A stretch of DNA of 64,000 nt. Source: Panorpa germanica. Its lineage: Eukaryota; Arthropoda; Insecta; Mecoptera; Panorpidae. The stretch covers positions 11,470,001 through 11,534,000 of the forward strand of contig OY783212.1 in NCBI GenBank assembly GCA_963678705.1, read 5' to 3'. This document shows positions 36,809 to 54,681 of this stretch, one piece after another (position 1 is the stretch's first letter; the number at the start of each line of letters is the position of its first letter). The notes beneath the pieces were generated by a model, which made no database searches, had not been told where the DNA came from, and was given only the letters and a program-made list of their open reading frames with translations. Position numbers and translations under genes: made by a program.

Positions 36809-37669
36809 ATTGGGAAACAACTTCGAAAAATCGAAATTTTAGTTGAGTATGGAGTTTGTATAAATGCAACATTTTTTCGATTGTCTGTCTTAAATAATAT
36901 TAATAATTGCAATATTTATGTAAAAACATCACTATACCGTATATAACCATATATAATATCTATAAGAAAGAAAATCGTGCTCTACTTGTATATATTACTT
37001 GAACATGATATTCTCGTATTAAGAGTAAAAGCATTCACTGTTTATTTATAAAAAACTTATATTGTTACAGTACAATGACCACGGCAAATGAAACTGAAAA
37101 TAAAAAACTGTTATTTAAATTAGAGTAGAGCTCAACGAAATTTATGGAATATGCATTAACAATGCAAAGTTATATAGCCCGGGGGAGCAAACGCCTGGTC
37201 TTGCACCATTTTCAGTTTACAGATTAAACTTTATATTTTGTAATAAACTGATACGCAGAAAAACTACATGCACACATGTAAATATATTCAAGGTTACTTT
37301 AACGTTAATCTTCTTCTTTTTTACAGACAGAATGTCCATGATAATAATTGATATAAAAGGGAGCCCACAAATCGCAATCCGACACATTGGCTGTAGATAC
37401 TCTCCGTGCGGGTATAGTTCAGTTATCATAAATCCTAGTTGTATCAAACATACAAGTAAAAAACTTACTTCCAGTAAAAGTTAACATTAAAAGTTTAATT
37501 AATTTATATTGTAACAAATTTTACTTACAAAAAAGTGTAAATGTAAAAGGTTTACCATAGTGCTATAAAATATAATTACGTGTGAAACTTAAATAATAAA
37601 AATACAATTTAAAAAAAGAAACGATTAAATTTATTTACTGTGATAAACCAATAAAAAACAAATTTAAAA

Positions 37670-37966
37670 ATGGCGCGCTTGACTATTGCTTTCTTCATTT
37701 TCTCTTGTATTTTAATGAGCACTATTATAAATGCTGCTCCTAAGCCATCACCATTATTTAGCAAACTATTTGGATATCAACCAAGATCTTATGGGGGTGG
37801 ATATTCTGGTTACAACGTATATAATGGACACAGAGCAGGTTCCCACGGACCTTCTGCAGATAGAGGAGGACGTTCATACAAACAGATATGCAGAACTTTT
37901 AATGCTGATCCTTTTGCATTCCCAGGAAGAGCGCCATATCCTTCAGGGCCTCTTTGTCCATATTGA
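37670..37966 (+). CDS. Small secreted protein, function unknown
   Basis: A single exon encodes 98 residues. A clear signal peptide (residues 1-22, hydrophobic core AFFIFSCILMSTII, probable cleavage after INA) is followed by a Pro-rich start (APKPSPLFSKLFGY), a Gly/Tyr-rich middle (SYGGGYSGYNVYNG), a basic segment (DRGGRSYKQ) and a C-terminal part with the only two mature cysteines (QICRTF ... GPLCPY), which could form one disulfide. The TTTAAAAATGGCG context suits initiation, and AATAAA at about 38225 could end the mRNA. I do not recognise a family. A processed peptide, antimicrobial-like peptide or glycine-rich secretory protein are all possible; no dibasic cleavage or amidation site is evident. 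Confidence 0.7.
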   Translation: MARLTIAFFIFSCILMSTIINAAPKPSPLFSKLFGYQPRSYGGGYSGYNVYNGHRAGSHGPSADRGGRSYKQICRTFNADPFAFPGRAPYPSGPLCPY

Positions 37967-39077
37967 CTAGTACATCTAAGTCAGGAATCAACAACAACTA
38001 TTAAACCTGGAAAACAACGCCATTTAAAGAGAATTACAGCAAAAATGAAAAAGCAATAGCCATAATTTAAAAAAATGATTTATTTTATTTTATAATCGTA
38101 TTAAAATATTTTAAAATTTAAGTTTTTAATTAAAATATTTCTTCTTATATATTATTTTATTATTAAAGTTAGATTTAAGATTATTTAAGTATAGACGTTA
38201 AGTATCTCTAAATAATTAATTTTAATAAAGAATGTTAATATACCAAATTTGTATTTATTTTCTTTCATGTATGCTGTCCCTAATGTATAGGCAACGATAT
38301 TAACATTATACATACAAATATGGAGTTGTTTTAGAATACATACAGCAAAAATTATAATCTTTACGAAAGTGAAGGGGCTGCTATTATCTTTGTTAATTAC
38401 AATTTTGCTTTGAAGTATACTTATGTTGTTTTATTATACATAACAATATTCTGTTAAATAATGAAGTACTAAATTGCTTCTTGAACTTAAATAATAATCC
38501 TCCACTGGAGCATTGTATTTACTGCTATTTCCTGATATCAGGACTCCGCAAATCCCAAGATAATTAGAATTTCCATCTTGTAAATATGACGTATACATTA
38601 TATATATATATACATTAAAGTTCGATTCCCAAAGCCGCTATTATTTTAACTGGATTTGGATATTTACTTTCTCGGAATTACTTTGCATTGTCAAAATTTT
38701 AGATGCTCGTTTCATTTCAAAATCATTTGCATAAAAAATGAAGATATAAATCAAACAATAAATTATTAAAAAATCTACCATTTCTTTCAGAGGAATTCTA
38801 CAAATTGTTATCAAGGTTTTACATAAATAAAAATTGTAAATGGCAGATTTGGTTGATATAAGAATGCATTTGCTTTTTTACTTTAAAATTTAGATAATTT
38901 AATGCATGCAAATATATTCAATAATAAACATATATGTATAAAAAAACACTCATAAATTCTTACTTCATATTTTATGTATTACATATGATTATAATAATAA
39001 GTTAATACTATTACATATTTAAAACTAATAGTCAGTCTATAAATGTCGTTTACAGACATTATCAAAATTTAGCACTA
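37967..39077. other. Gap between the small secreted protein and VPS15
   Basis: Holds the 3' ends of two convergent genes. A likely polyadenylation signal for the secreted protein lies near 38225. Nothing else is recognised. Confidence 0.4.
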
Positions 39078-45376
<6,299 letters not shown>

Positions 45377-46060
45377 GGAATATTATTCTATATGTACACC
45401 TTCAAAAATTATTTTTCATTTCAGTTTTACACCTATGTCCAGATCTTTCTAAGCGTCGAGTAAAGAGTAAACATAAACAAGTCAATTAAAAAAACAAAAC
45501 CAGTTCAATAGATTTATTTCCCGTCTAATAATTAAAGAAAACGTAGTTTAACAAGTAAAAATATATTTCATATGAAAGTAACTTTCTTCATGAAAAACGA
45601 TAATTTAAATACCAACAATAATCGAGAACAAATATAACAATGTGCAACAATGGATTAAGCTAATTTGAGTGAAATTGAGCTTCACTACAGAACATTGAAC
45701 ACAATTGAACAACATGAGCTGATAAACATGAATGGTATGACATTTCCTTTATTATGTATCACAAATTCCATCTATGTTTGAATGGACAAATTTAATACTA
45801 CATTGATTGTACTGATCGGCAGTCGGATAATTTACCGAATGTTTTAATTTCTAGAGTGGGGATGGTGTATTTTTCCATTTCCACCTTGTAATTACGTACA
45901 CACTTACATTTATATATATTATCACATATTATTATCTCTGATACACTCTGATACTTGTACGATACATTCATTTATTGTAAGTCCATTTTGGAAGATAGTG
46001 TCTAACGTGTAGCAAGGAGATAATATTTCTGTTAATTGCAATATTACATTTTTTGTTATA
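45377..46060. promoter_or_regulatory. Divergent promoter region of VPS15 and transaldolase
   Basis: 684 bp between the two start codons. No TATA-like element is convincingly placed. It holds both 5' leaders, and regulation from a shared core is inferred from geometry alone. Confidence 0.4.
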
Positions 46061-47973
46061 ATGTCCGCAGAACCAAGAACTAAGAAATCAAAAATGTCAA
46101 ATTCATTGGAAGAATTGAAAAGCTTGACCGTTGTTGTTGCAGACACCGGTGATTTTGAAGGCATGTATAATAATATTTTACATTACTGACTAACGCATGA
46201 TACAAATAATATATAATTAGTATTACATAAAGTTTTAAAAATAATATATTATTTTATGTATTAATCTACACTTCGATTATTTGTATTTAATATACCTAAC
46301 TATCATTTTTAAAATAATTATGCAAAAGTTACCACAGCATGTAAAATTATCTCTGCATGTAAATTGAATGAATGCATGAAATAGCACTTTTTCTATTTAG
46401 TTCACATACGAACTATCTGCATAATATGTAGATCAAATATTAAATCTTGTTATTCGATAAAATCAACTATTTATTCTTGCCCTACTTACACTTCTACTTT
46501 CACTTTGTAGGTGATTATATGGTGCCCTTCAGTGCCCTTCATAGTATTATATTCACAATTATGGAAATGAAACTATTAAATTGTTGTAACTATTTAATTA
46601 TTTTTTTATAAACATATTTTATTTTATTTATTTAAATCAGCAATGAAAAAGTACAAACCTACAGATGCTACTACCAATCCCTCCTTGATTCTATCTGCAG
46701 CCAATATGGAACAGTATCGTCCGCTTATAGATAAAGCTGTAAAATACGGAAAGAAAGTTGGTGGAAGTATAGACGAGCAAGTAGCTGAAGCGACTGATAT
46801 TTTATGCGTATTGTTTGGATGTGAAATTTTGAAAATTATACCTGGTCGTGTATCTACAGAAGTTGATGCTAGGTGCGCTTACAATTCAAATAACACTCTT
46901 ATAATTTTTCCAACAAAACCCTTGATTAATATGATATATTTGCAGACTGTCATTTGATAAAGAAGCTAGTGTATCTAAAGCATTACGTTTCATTGAGCTT
47001 TATCAAGAACAAGGAATTGATAAAAGTCGTGTACTTATAAAATTGGCTTCAACTTGGGAAGGAATACAAGCTGCTAAAGAGCTGGAAGAGAAACACGGGA
47101 TACATTGCAATTTGACGTTATTGTTTTCTTTTGCACAAGCAGTTGCCTGTGCAGAAGCCGGAGTTACTTTAATTTCACCATTTGTGGGACGTATTCTGGA
47201 CTGGTAATATTGCTAACAATAAGAATTCTTTCGTTATTAATGACAAGTTAATTATAATATTTGTCCATTAGGTATGTTTCGAACACAGATAAGAAAAGCT
47301 TTTCTCCAGAGGAGGACCCCGGCGTAATCTCTGTTACACAAATATATAATTACTATAAGAAGTATGGGTATAAAACAGTTGTAATGGGTGCTTCATTCAG
47401 AAACGTTGGTAAATATTGAAATTTTGCTGTTTCATTATCTACACTGTAGGTCAAATAGAGGTGATTGTGGAAAAATAATAATTAGTTGTATGTGTATCTT
47501 ACACATTATGTTTATAATAAGTAAAATCACAAATAATATTTGCATATACTGCAAATATATTTAGATGCTATATTATTTAATGATTTTCAAATGATATAAT
47601 TTAAATTAATGTTTCTAGGTGAAATTAAAGCATTAGCAGGATGTGATTTGTTAACCATCAGCCCTAAACTGTTAGGAGACTTAGAAGCCAGTACAGAATC
47701 GATCCCTAAGGTAAATGTTATATATTGTGTTTTATATGTGTTTTTTATTTTATATACGTAATTGTATTTTTTATTTTGAAGGTATTGAATTTACAATCTG
47801 CTCAAGCCAGTGATATCAAGAAGATCTCAATAAATGAATCTAAATTCAGATGGATGTTAAATGAAGATGCAATGGCTACTGATAAATTATCAGATGGTAT
47901 TAGAAAGTTTGCTGTTGACAGCCGAAAATTGGAAGTGTTGCTCAAAGGCCTTATTACGGATTTGGACAAATAA
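46061..47973 (+). CDS. Taldo: Transaldolase
   Basis: Six exons: 46061-46160, 46641-46872, 46946-47203, 47272-47408, 47619-47710 and 47782-47973; 336 residues (human 337). Transaldolase moves a three-carbon dihydroxyacetone unit from sedoheptulose-7-phosphate to glyceraldehyde-3-phosphate in the non-oxidative pentose phosphate pathway, in the cytosol. Visible active-site features are [18 protein letters not shown], the [14 protein letters not shown] barrel strand, Lys143 in [11 protein letters not shown] (Schiff-base lysine, human Lys142), [11 protein letters not shown] and [20 protein letters not shown]. The reading frame across intron 1 works only if the intron begins with GC (GAAG|GCATGT) and ends with TCAG; using the nearby GT breaks the frame. 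A basic N-terminal KKSK segment precedes the barrel. AATAAA lies just after the stop (48059). Confidence 0.95.
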
Positions 47974-48643
47974 CTTGTCTATTTACAACCACAAGTTTAA
48001 CAAAGAGTTTTGGTATATAATTATGGGTTTTGAATTAATATTTTTTTACTTTATAGAATAAATAAAATTATGTTTTTACATTGTTATATGCTATTTTATT
48101 AAAATGAGTAAATTTTATATATAATAAAATAAATTAAATTTTTTTTTAACAATTTTGTAAAAATTATGATAAAGAAAATATATATTTCTTCTGTAGTACA
48201 CTTTTATTTATTTTTAATAATCATTCGATATATACTATATTTTTATTTTTAAGTACTTCATACAAAACAGTATTTTAAAGTCTTGGTAGGTATATATCAG
48301 AGATAATAGTATATTTTCGAGCCTTTTTATAAAAAATACTGTAACACATAAATATAAAATTAAGTGACAACAAAGTTTGTAAAGAGTACATAAAATAATC
48401 TCACTCAAATTTTGAGTATAAATAAAATAATTTGTTAAATAGACTTAGTATTTAGTGTTCATAAGTTCGAAGTCTTCAATAATTTAATGTTAATCTAAAA
48501 ATAAAAGTAGAAAATGGCAATAATAAAATGCGAAAATAGGAACGATATCTCTTCTACTTATATGTACCATTAATGATTATTCTTTATTCTACATACGTCC
48601 AAACATTTGCTTAAATATTAAAATACTTTTAAACAGACAACTA
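47974..48643. other. Convergent gap between transaldolase and UDP-galactose transporter
   Basis: Two genes end toward each other here. AATAAA near 48059 serves the plus strand. The rest is AT-rich and probably holds both 3'UTRs. Confidence 0.4.
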
Positions 48644-49954
48644 TCATACTTTTATATTATTTGCAGATAGATCCGTTGCCTTTGGTACATATCCATACAT
48701 AAATATGGAACAAATTACAAAAGATGCGCCCAAAGAAAACTGCAGCGTAAGATTGAAATTAAAAAGATATATAGATACAATACAAGATATAATAATAGCG
48801 AGGGACGTTGCGAAGCCTTTAAGAATATTATCTGCGTATTTAACAACCATAGCTACGACAAGCCCTCCACCGGCTTGTAAAAATATTAAGTAATTAATAA
48901 ACCAATCATATCCGAAAAAGAACCCATTTTCATATATACTTTTTCCATCAGATATAAAGCATGTACAAATTCCAAACGGAATTGAAAGTAAACTAAGCTG
49001 AACATTTCTCATCCAGATAGAAATATCTGATCCTTTTAATATTTTCTCAAAATATATTCCGGCGAAACCTGATAGAAAACAAGCTGCCAGAGCAGCGCAA
49101 AAACCAAGAAAACGATTTTGTTCTGGACCCAAGTGTGAAACCTTTGGTTCATCAGATTGGGCCAACTGAACGAGTACCACTCCAAGTACAAGAACTACAA
49201 GTGCACCCCACTGTGTGCTGAGGAGTTTTCGTCTAAGTATAAATACTGCAAACATTGCTGTCGTTAAGATCTTCAGCTGGTAGGTTACCTGCAATTAACA
49301 TTATTTTAATTTAATATATTTCCAAAACCGTAATTGCGTTTATTGCAAAAGTAATATATATACATTAATCTTACCTGATAAGTGGCTGCATCTAAATGTG
49401 ATGCGGATACGTACAAAAGATTATTTTGAACAATGTAAACAAGTGACGGTACGCAAACTTTTAATGTATCTGTTGGTTGCTTAATAATTGTATTGTGCAA
49501 GGAAGATATCCATCGACTGAAACTTTTTCCTTCTTCAAGGTATAAGAAACCCAAACAAACTACAAGTTTCACTAACTCGGACATTACAACAGCTTTAAAT
49601 AATTATACATTTAGTCAGAATGATCTTAAAAAAGTAAAATTGACGCATTCTAGCAGATTTTTCGTACCTGTTGAAGACATAAACATATCACCCGGTCTTG
49701 TGCGAGCAAATCGCATACTAAGCCCCAGGATAGCATTCTGTAACGTCAGCGTTACAAGACTGACATACTTTAAAGTCTTCAAATTCTCTATAACACATAC
49801 ACAACAAATAGAAATAATACTTATATGCATGTAAAGGATATAAATATTAAGGATCTTTAGCATAATTTGAGTACTTATATATAATAATTGAAATAAGCAT
49901 ATTAAATGACACATAGTTATTATAAAATAAAATCTTACTCTGTTGTTTAATCAT
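48644..49954 (-). CDS. Ugalt: UDP-galactose transporter (SLC35A family)
   Basis: Four exons: 49954-49939 (16 nt), 49787-49668, 49592-49375 and 49288-48644; 332 residues with phase 1, 1 and 0 junctions. Nucleotide-sugar/UMP antiporter of the Golgi membrane with ten predicted helices. Family signatures are ARTRPGDMF, STAVVMSELVKLVV, DAATYQVTYQLKILTTAMF, CFLSGFAGIYFEKILKGSD and KYADNILKGFATSLAIIISC. The LQNAILGLSMRFARTRPGD and GFFFGYDW wording is nearer SLC35A2 (UDP-galactose) than SLC35A3 (UDP-GlcNAc), but paralogue assignment needs an alignment. The first exon is tiny and supplies only MIKQQ plus one base; its donor GTAAGA and the following ATAG acceptor join in frame. It diverges from the TFIIIA gene. 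Confidence 0.88.
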
Positions 49955-50444
49955 TTTCGGTAAATATATTTATCTTATTCAACGGTTTTGCATAGCTCTA
50001 TCGGAGCTAATGATATAGAAATATTTATTAATTAATAAAGATTAGTTTGTCAATTATTCACATATTTTATTCTACGTTAAGCAAAATTTACAATTCAATT
50101 TGCTGATTTAGCTGTGTTGTCAATTTTGTTTAGGTGTTTCTCGTTATTTGAGAGCAAGGAGAGTGAAAAGGAAGTTTATCAGAGACAAGGATGCTTGGCT
50201 AAATTTTTGATTGTGATTAGATTCGAAATCTGTCATCAGGTCATACCAGCTTCATCCTTTTCTCCATGAGGTTTAAAATGTCAAATATTGTATTTTATTC
50301 TGTTTTATTGTTTCTAACCTATTGTACAGTATCATACAGTATGAATACTTGTGAACACTGATTGACACTGATGAACACAAATCCAGATTAAATAAGAATT
50401 TTTAAACATAGCATCTATTTCTAATACGAATATTAAATGGTATA
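49955..50444. promoter_or_regulatory. Divergent promoter region of the UDP-galactose transporter and TFIIIA
   Basis: Only 490 bp separate the two start codons, so a shared bidirectional promoter is likely. No specific element was recognised. An ATACAGTATGAATACTTGTGAACACTGATTGACACTGATGAACA-like run of short direct repeats near 50330-50380 (repeated TGAACACTGAT-type words) is the only local structure. Confidence 0.4.
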
Positions 50445-53400
50445 ATGGGTTTTAATTCAAGTTCTGGAGAAACATCATCTGATGAAGGTGTTCTAAGGTT
50501 GATAAATGGAAGCCCAAGTATAACAGTTCACGAAAATTCTATAAAGAAGCACATCTGCGATTTTGTTGGCTGTAATAAATTATTTAATAGAGCTAGTAGA
50601 CTCAAAAGGCATAAAAGCCTTCATACTGGATTGGTACATCATGCATATGGAGTTCATTTTCGAGTTTGTCCTCTAAATAACGCATTTTATTATTACAGAG
50701 ACCTTATAACTGCAAATATGAAGACTGCGATAAGAAATATACGAACAGTTCGCATTTAAAGAGACATGTCCAAGCGGTCCATGAAAAGGATCCGTACAAC
50801 ACAACTATAAGGTAAATAAATCTACCCAAAATTACTTGTTTAAAACTTATTTGCAACCACGCTGCATAAATATATTTTTTATGTAACATATGTACAGGTG
50901 TTCAGAGGTATCATGTAGGAGAAGACTTGCTAACCGGGAATCCTTAAAAAAGCATTACAATAGATTCCATGCACCTGACAGTCTTAAGTTTAAGTGTACA
51001 GAATGTTCAGAGGTTTTCAAGAAAAAGAGTGATCTAGCACACCATTTATACACACATACTGGAGTAGCTCCTTACAAGTAATTTAGGACATTATAATGGC
51101 TTTCATGAATACATTTTTACTATATTGTTTACAATATTTAATTACTATTTTTTAGCTGTAATTCCTGTTCAAAGGGCTTTGTATCTTCTTACTTATATAA
51201 AAGGCACATGAAAAACCATAAGACGTATACCTGTAATTGTGGAGAAGAGTTTGATAGGTGGACAAAACTATTACTGCACAAAAGAATATCCCATGCAAAG
51301 TTTACGGGTATATTTAGTTACAGAATTATCAAGTTTAGTTTAAATTAACCCACAAATTAATACGCTTTTAGTGAGCTTGAATGAAACAAGTTTTATTATT
51401 AAATATATGTTCCGTACTCATACCTTTTCAAAGGTCTTTTTTAGAACAGTGTTTGCAATACCTAAAATGTAAACGTTCTCAAGATATATATTTTTTAATA
51501 GTACCCGATACACAATTATGTGTGTTAAGGTTATTTAATATAATAAAATTTACCTGTTACGTAAACAATGTTACGTTACATATTAGGTAACGTTTTGTGA
51601 ATAATCTTATCTAATTGCGGATTATAAAATCTTTAGAAGTCAGTTTAATGATTAAATGGTTATAAAGTACCTTTTTGCTTAAATACTATTAGATTTCGCT
51701 TACTTAAAATATTACATGAAAGTTACGTAACATTCAGGTTTTGTGTTTAGTGTGTAAATATTTTTTTACTAAACACAAAATAGATGATTTGGTGACAATA
51801 TAGATATTGTTTCAGTCAGTATTATCAAATGAATTATTTTAATCGTTTCATTTCACATTTTTCTTTTTGTTAATTTTGGTATGATCTTTTAGAATACGAA
51901 TGTGATGATTGTAAAAAGAAATTTATATCTAAAGGTAATCTTAAAAAGCATATGATTGTACATTCTGAGCAAAGGATTGTATTTCAGTGTCCAGAGCAGA
52001 GTTGTCCAAGGTAAAAAGTTGTATACTTTATAACTTTTAATTAAAAAAATAATAATGACAATTATATTTTTAGATTCTATGTTAAGAAGGGTAATTTGAC
52101 TCAACATGTGAAAACCTTTCATAAAGGAAAAAAATTTGAATGCACCATAGAAGGATGCGGTAGAAAACTGTCTACAAAGGTATTCTTTATACTACCATTC
52201 AGTTAGTATCCAGATTTAATGATCAGTTTTGATCAAGATTTCTACAATAAATTTCAATATAATGTACAAATCAATTGTCATTTTGTAATAGAACACTAAA
52301 ATTAGTCTAGTAACCGAAAGTTAAGAAAATTATAGTTGGTTCCTTCGTATAAACTTTTAATGATGTTGTGTATATACAAATTATATTCTATATTATCTAA
52401 TTCAAATTTGAATTAATGTGTTGCCGCTTAATTTTTCGACGTCGCGGAAAAAGTTTTGAAGCCAGTACAGTAGCAAGCTATCGTTATTTAACTTTACTCA
52501 ACACTGTCATAATATGAAAAGTTTGTGTGTTGGACGAACTGGCTGTAAATAGTATGCGTCGTATGTAATAGTTAAGCGTCTATTGGTCCGTATAAAACGC
52601 ATTGTATTTATCAATTTAAAATGGAATCGAAGGAAAGTGGATTGGAAAATGTACTCACGATCGCATCGGGTGTACTAAAACTACTAAATGAGATCGACAG
52701 CTCTTGGAACCAAATTTCTGCATTGCCTGCCGTTAACACATTTATATAACTAAACATACAGATACAACTAAAACTAGTAGTGTTCGGTACATACGTCTTT
52801 GTTCTCTTGAACGTTACGTACGATATCGGACGTAATATCGCGTGACAACATATTTTTTTTATAATTATTGATCCCTTTAATGATTATGGGACAAGAATTA
52901 CTATGCAGTTTAATTGTTATTATCTTCTATATATTGTTATTTATTAAATAATAATTTAACATTCTGATAGCCAACTTTATCAATTATCTGGTTGAGTTTT
53001 ATAGAAATTAAGTTATGGTTCACAAGATTGTACCATTAGATTGTAAACAAATCTTTGTTTTCAATCAAATGTAGGACTTGCTTATTTATTATTATTAATC
53101 TTATAGAAACTAGATAATATTTAGAACTCTTTCAAGTGGGACATATTGTTACATGCCTTTCTATGAATGAATATATTTTTACATTTGGTGATTAATTACA
53201 GCAAAAACTGCAAGGACATTTACGTCTGCATACTTCAACACGAGTTCCTCGTAAACGTAATAAGAATAGAAAAAAACGGATCGATGCAAACAAACCAAAG
53301 AAAGCAATGGCCCTTACTTTTGCTGGTTTAGAAGATCATACTGATATAAGCAAAAAAATTATAGCAGGAGAACATGTAGATGATATATCTTTAGACTGCT

Positions 53401-53879
53401 TGACATTTAGCGAAAGTGAAATGGATACAGATATACTACCTAAGAATAATTCTACAAATGCTGTAGTATTGAAAGAATCAGAAGATATTCAGAAAGTCTC
53501 AGAAGGACTAAATTTTAGTCAGTTATCTAAAAGTGTGGAAAGTAGTTTTACGGAATTAAAAATTCAAGAGCAGAATCATATTGATAATAATTCTCTCAAT
53601 ATAACTCAATTAACAAACAACGAACAATATGGAATGGATAACATTTTATGTAATGTCTATTTTCAATCAGCTTTGCAGAAATTGAATTTCAATTTTGAAA
53701 AATCATATGTTGATTCAGAAGAAGGTACAATAGTTTTATTCTCGAACAAAATTGAACATAATCAACCAATTTCACTTAAGCAAATGTGTACAAAAGTTTT
53801 ACAAATGAAGAAGGTCTTAGCCCCAGACCAAATTTTAAATTTACTTTTAAATAATATTCCTTCGAGTGTTTCAAGTTAA
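50445..53879 (+). CDS. GTF3A: Transcription factor IIIA, nine C2H2 zinc fingers
   Basis: Seven exons: 50445-50633, 50699-50811, 50898-51077, 51156-51307, 51893-52010, 52074-52179 and 53202-53879; 511 residues. TFIIIA binds the internal control region of 5S rRNA genes, recruits TFIIIC, and binds 5S rRNA itself. Nine fingers can be counted, the family hallmark, from [19 protein letters not shown] to [19 protein letters not shown]. Finger 6 is atypical (CNCGEEF, one residue between the cysteines). After finger 9 comes a strongly basic stretch ([20 protein letters not shown]) and an acidic/Ser-rich tail of about 190 residues with no recognised domain, longer than in vertebrate TFIIIA. The 1-kb sixth intron contains a MITE A fragment and a 42-codon open frame. 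Confidence 0.92.
52970..53024 (+). repeat. MITE family A right-end fragment in a TFIIIA intron
   Basis: CAACTTTATCAAT, GTTTTATAGAAATTAAGTTA and TGGTTCACAA match the right end of the copy at 14233-14726. The left part of the element is absent. Confidence 0.5.
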
Positions 53880-54681
53880 AGTTATACAATAACTTTAAAA
53901 AAATAAATATGCGTTTCTCAATTATTGCGTATTTTACGATTTTAATTGTTACGTAAATGCCTTATGTAAATATTACAAATTTGACTAATTGAATAAATAT
54001 TGTATAAACCTTATATTTTTGTTTTATCAATAGAAGTAAATATAAGCAACAATGATGAAACATTAGCAACATAGATTTTAGTTTTGAAATTTTCTTTTAA
54101 TTAACGTCTATTTCCGTTACTCATCATTAACGACTTCCTATTATGTTCACGGTGCAGCCTAATATGTGTGTACGAGTAGTCTTTGATGTGCACTAAATCA
54201 CTGCCTTATAAGAGCATATAAGAGACTATCTTGTATGTAGCGTTTGCCCAGCGAATCTGAAAAGATGACAGCTCGGTGTTAACGATCTCGGTTACTCTGC
54301 CTTCATAGTTTGGAGGGAATAAATATTTATGACTGTTTTCCGATAGGAAAGATAATTACTAGTCAATTTAATTTTTCTAATTCCAATATTGCTAGGGTAG
54401 TAACGAATAATTTTGATTTAATGTCAAGTTACGTTGAATGATTATAATGGTTATTACAAAATATATAAACGTATACTTCACATTTCAGATGTTATTAATT
54501 ATTAGTTGAATAATAAATATTTTGTACTGACAACATAATTGTTAATGTAATTGCTGTGATATATCATGCAAAGGTCAATCTTAAAATGTTTATTTGATTG
54601 GATTGCTTCTTTGTGAAAATTTCTTACACTAAAGTCATATTACTTTGAGACGGTCAATGTAAAGTGTAGTTTAAAGTAAAA
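53880..54681. other. Gap between TFIIIA and the ionotropic receptor
   Basis: Contains the TFIIIA polyadenylation signal (AAATAAATA near 53900) and the presumed receptor promoter. A locally more G+C-rich part, about 54110-54310, has no recognisable exon. Confidence 0.4.

Larger units (their letters stand above)
25773..37669. other. Gene-poor 11.9-kb interval
   Basis: Apart from the repeats listed separately (MITE A copies and fragments, the tandem repeat at 33005-33545), I find no convincing protein-coding exon here. Numerous 60-75 codon frames have no recognisable content and lack matching splice signals. A weak first-exon candidate at 28904-28955 is discussed among the findings. The interval probably contains distal regulatory DNA and decayed mobile elements. 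Confidence 0.5.

Noticed and set aside
37731..37970. 79-codon frame overlapping the small secreted protein in another frame
   Set aside because: It lacks a signal peptide or any composition feature and is explained by the main frame.
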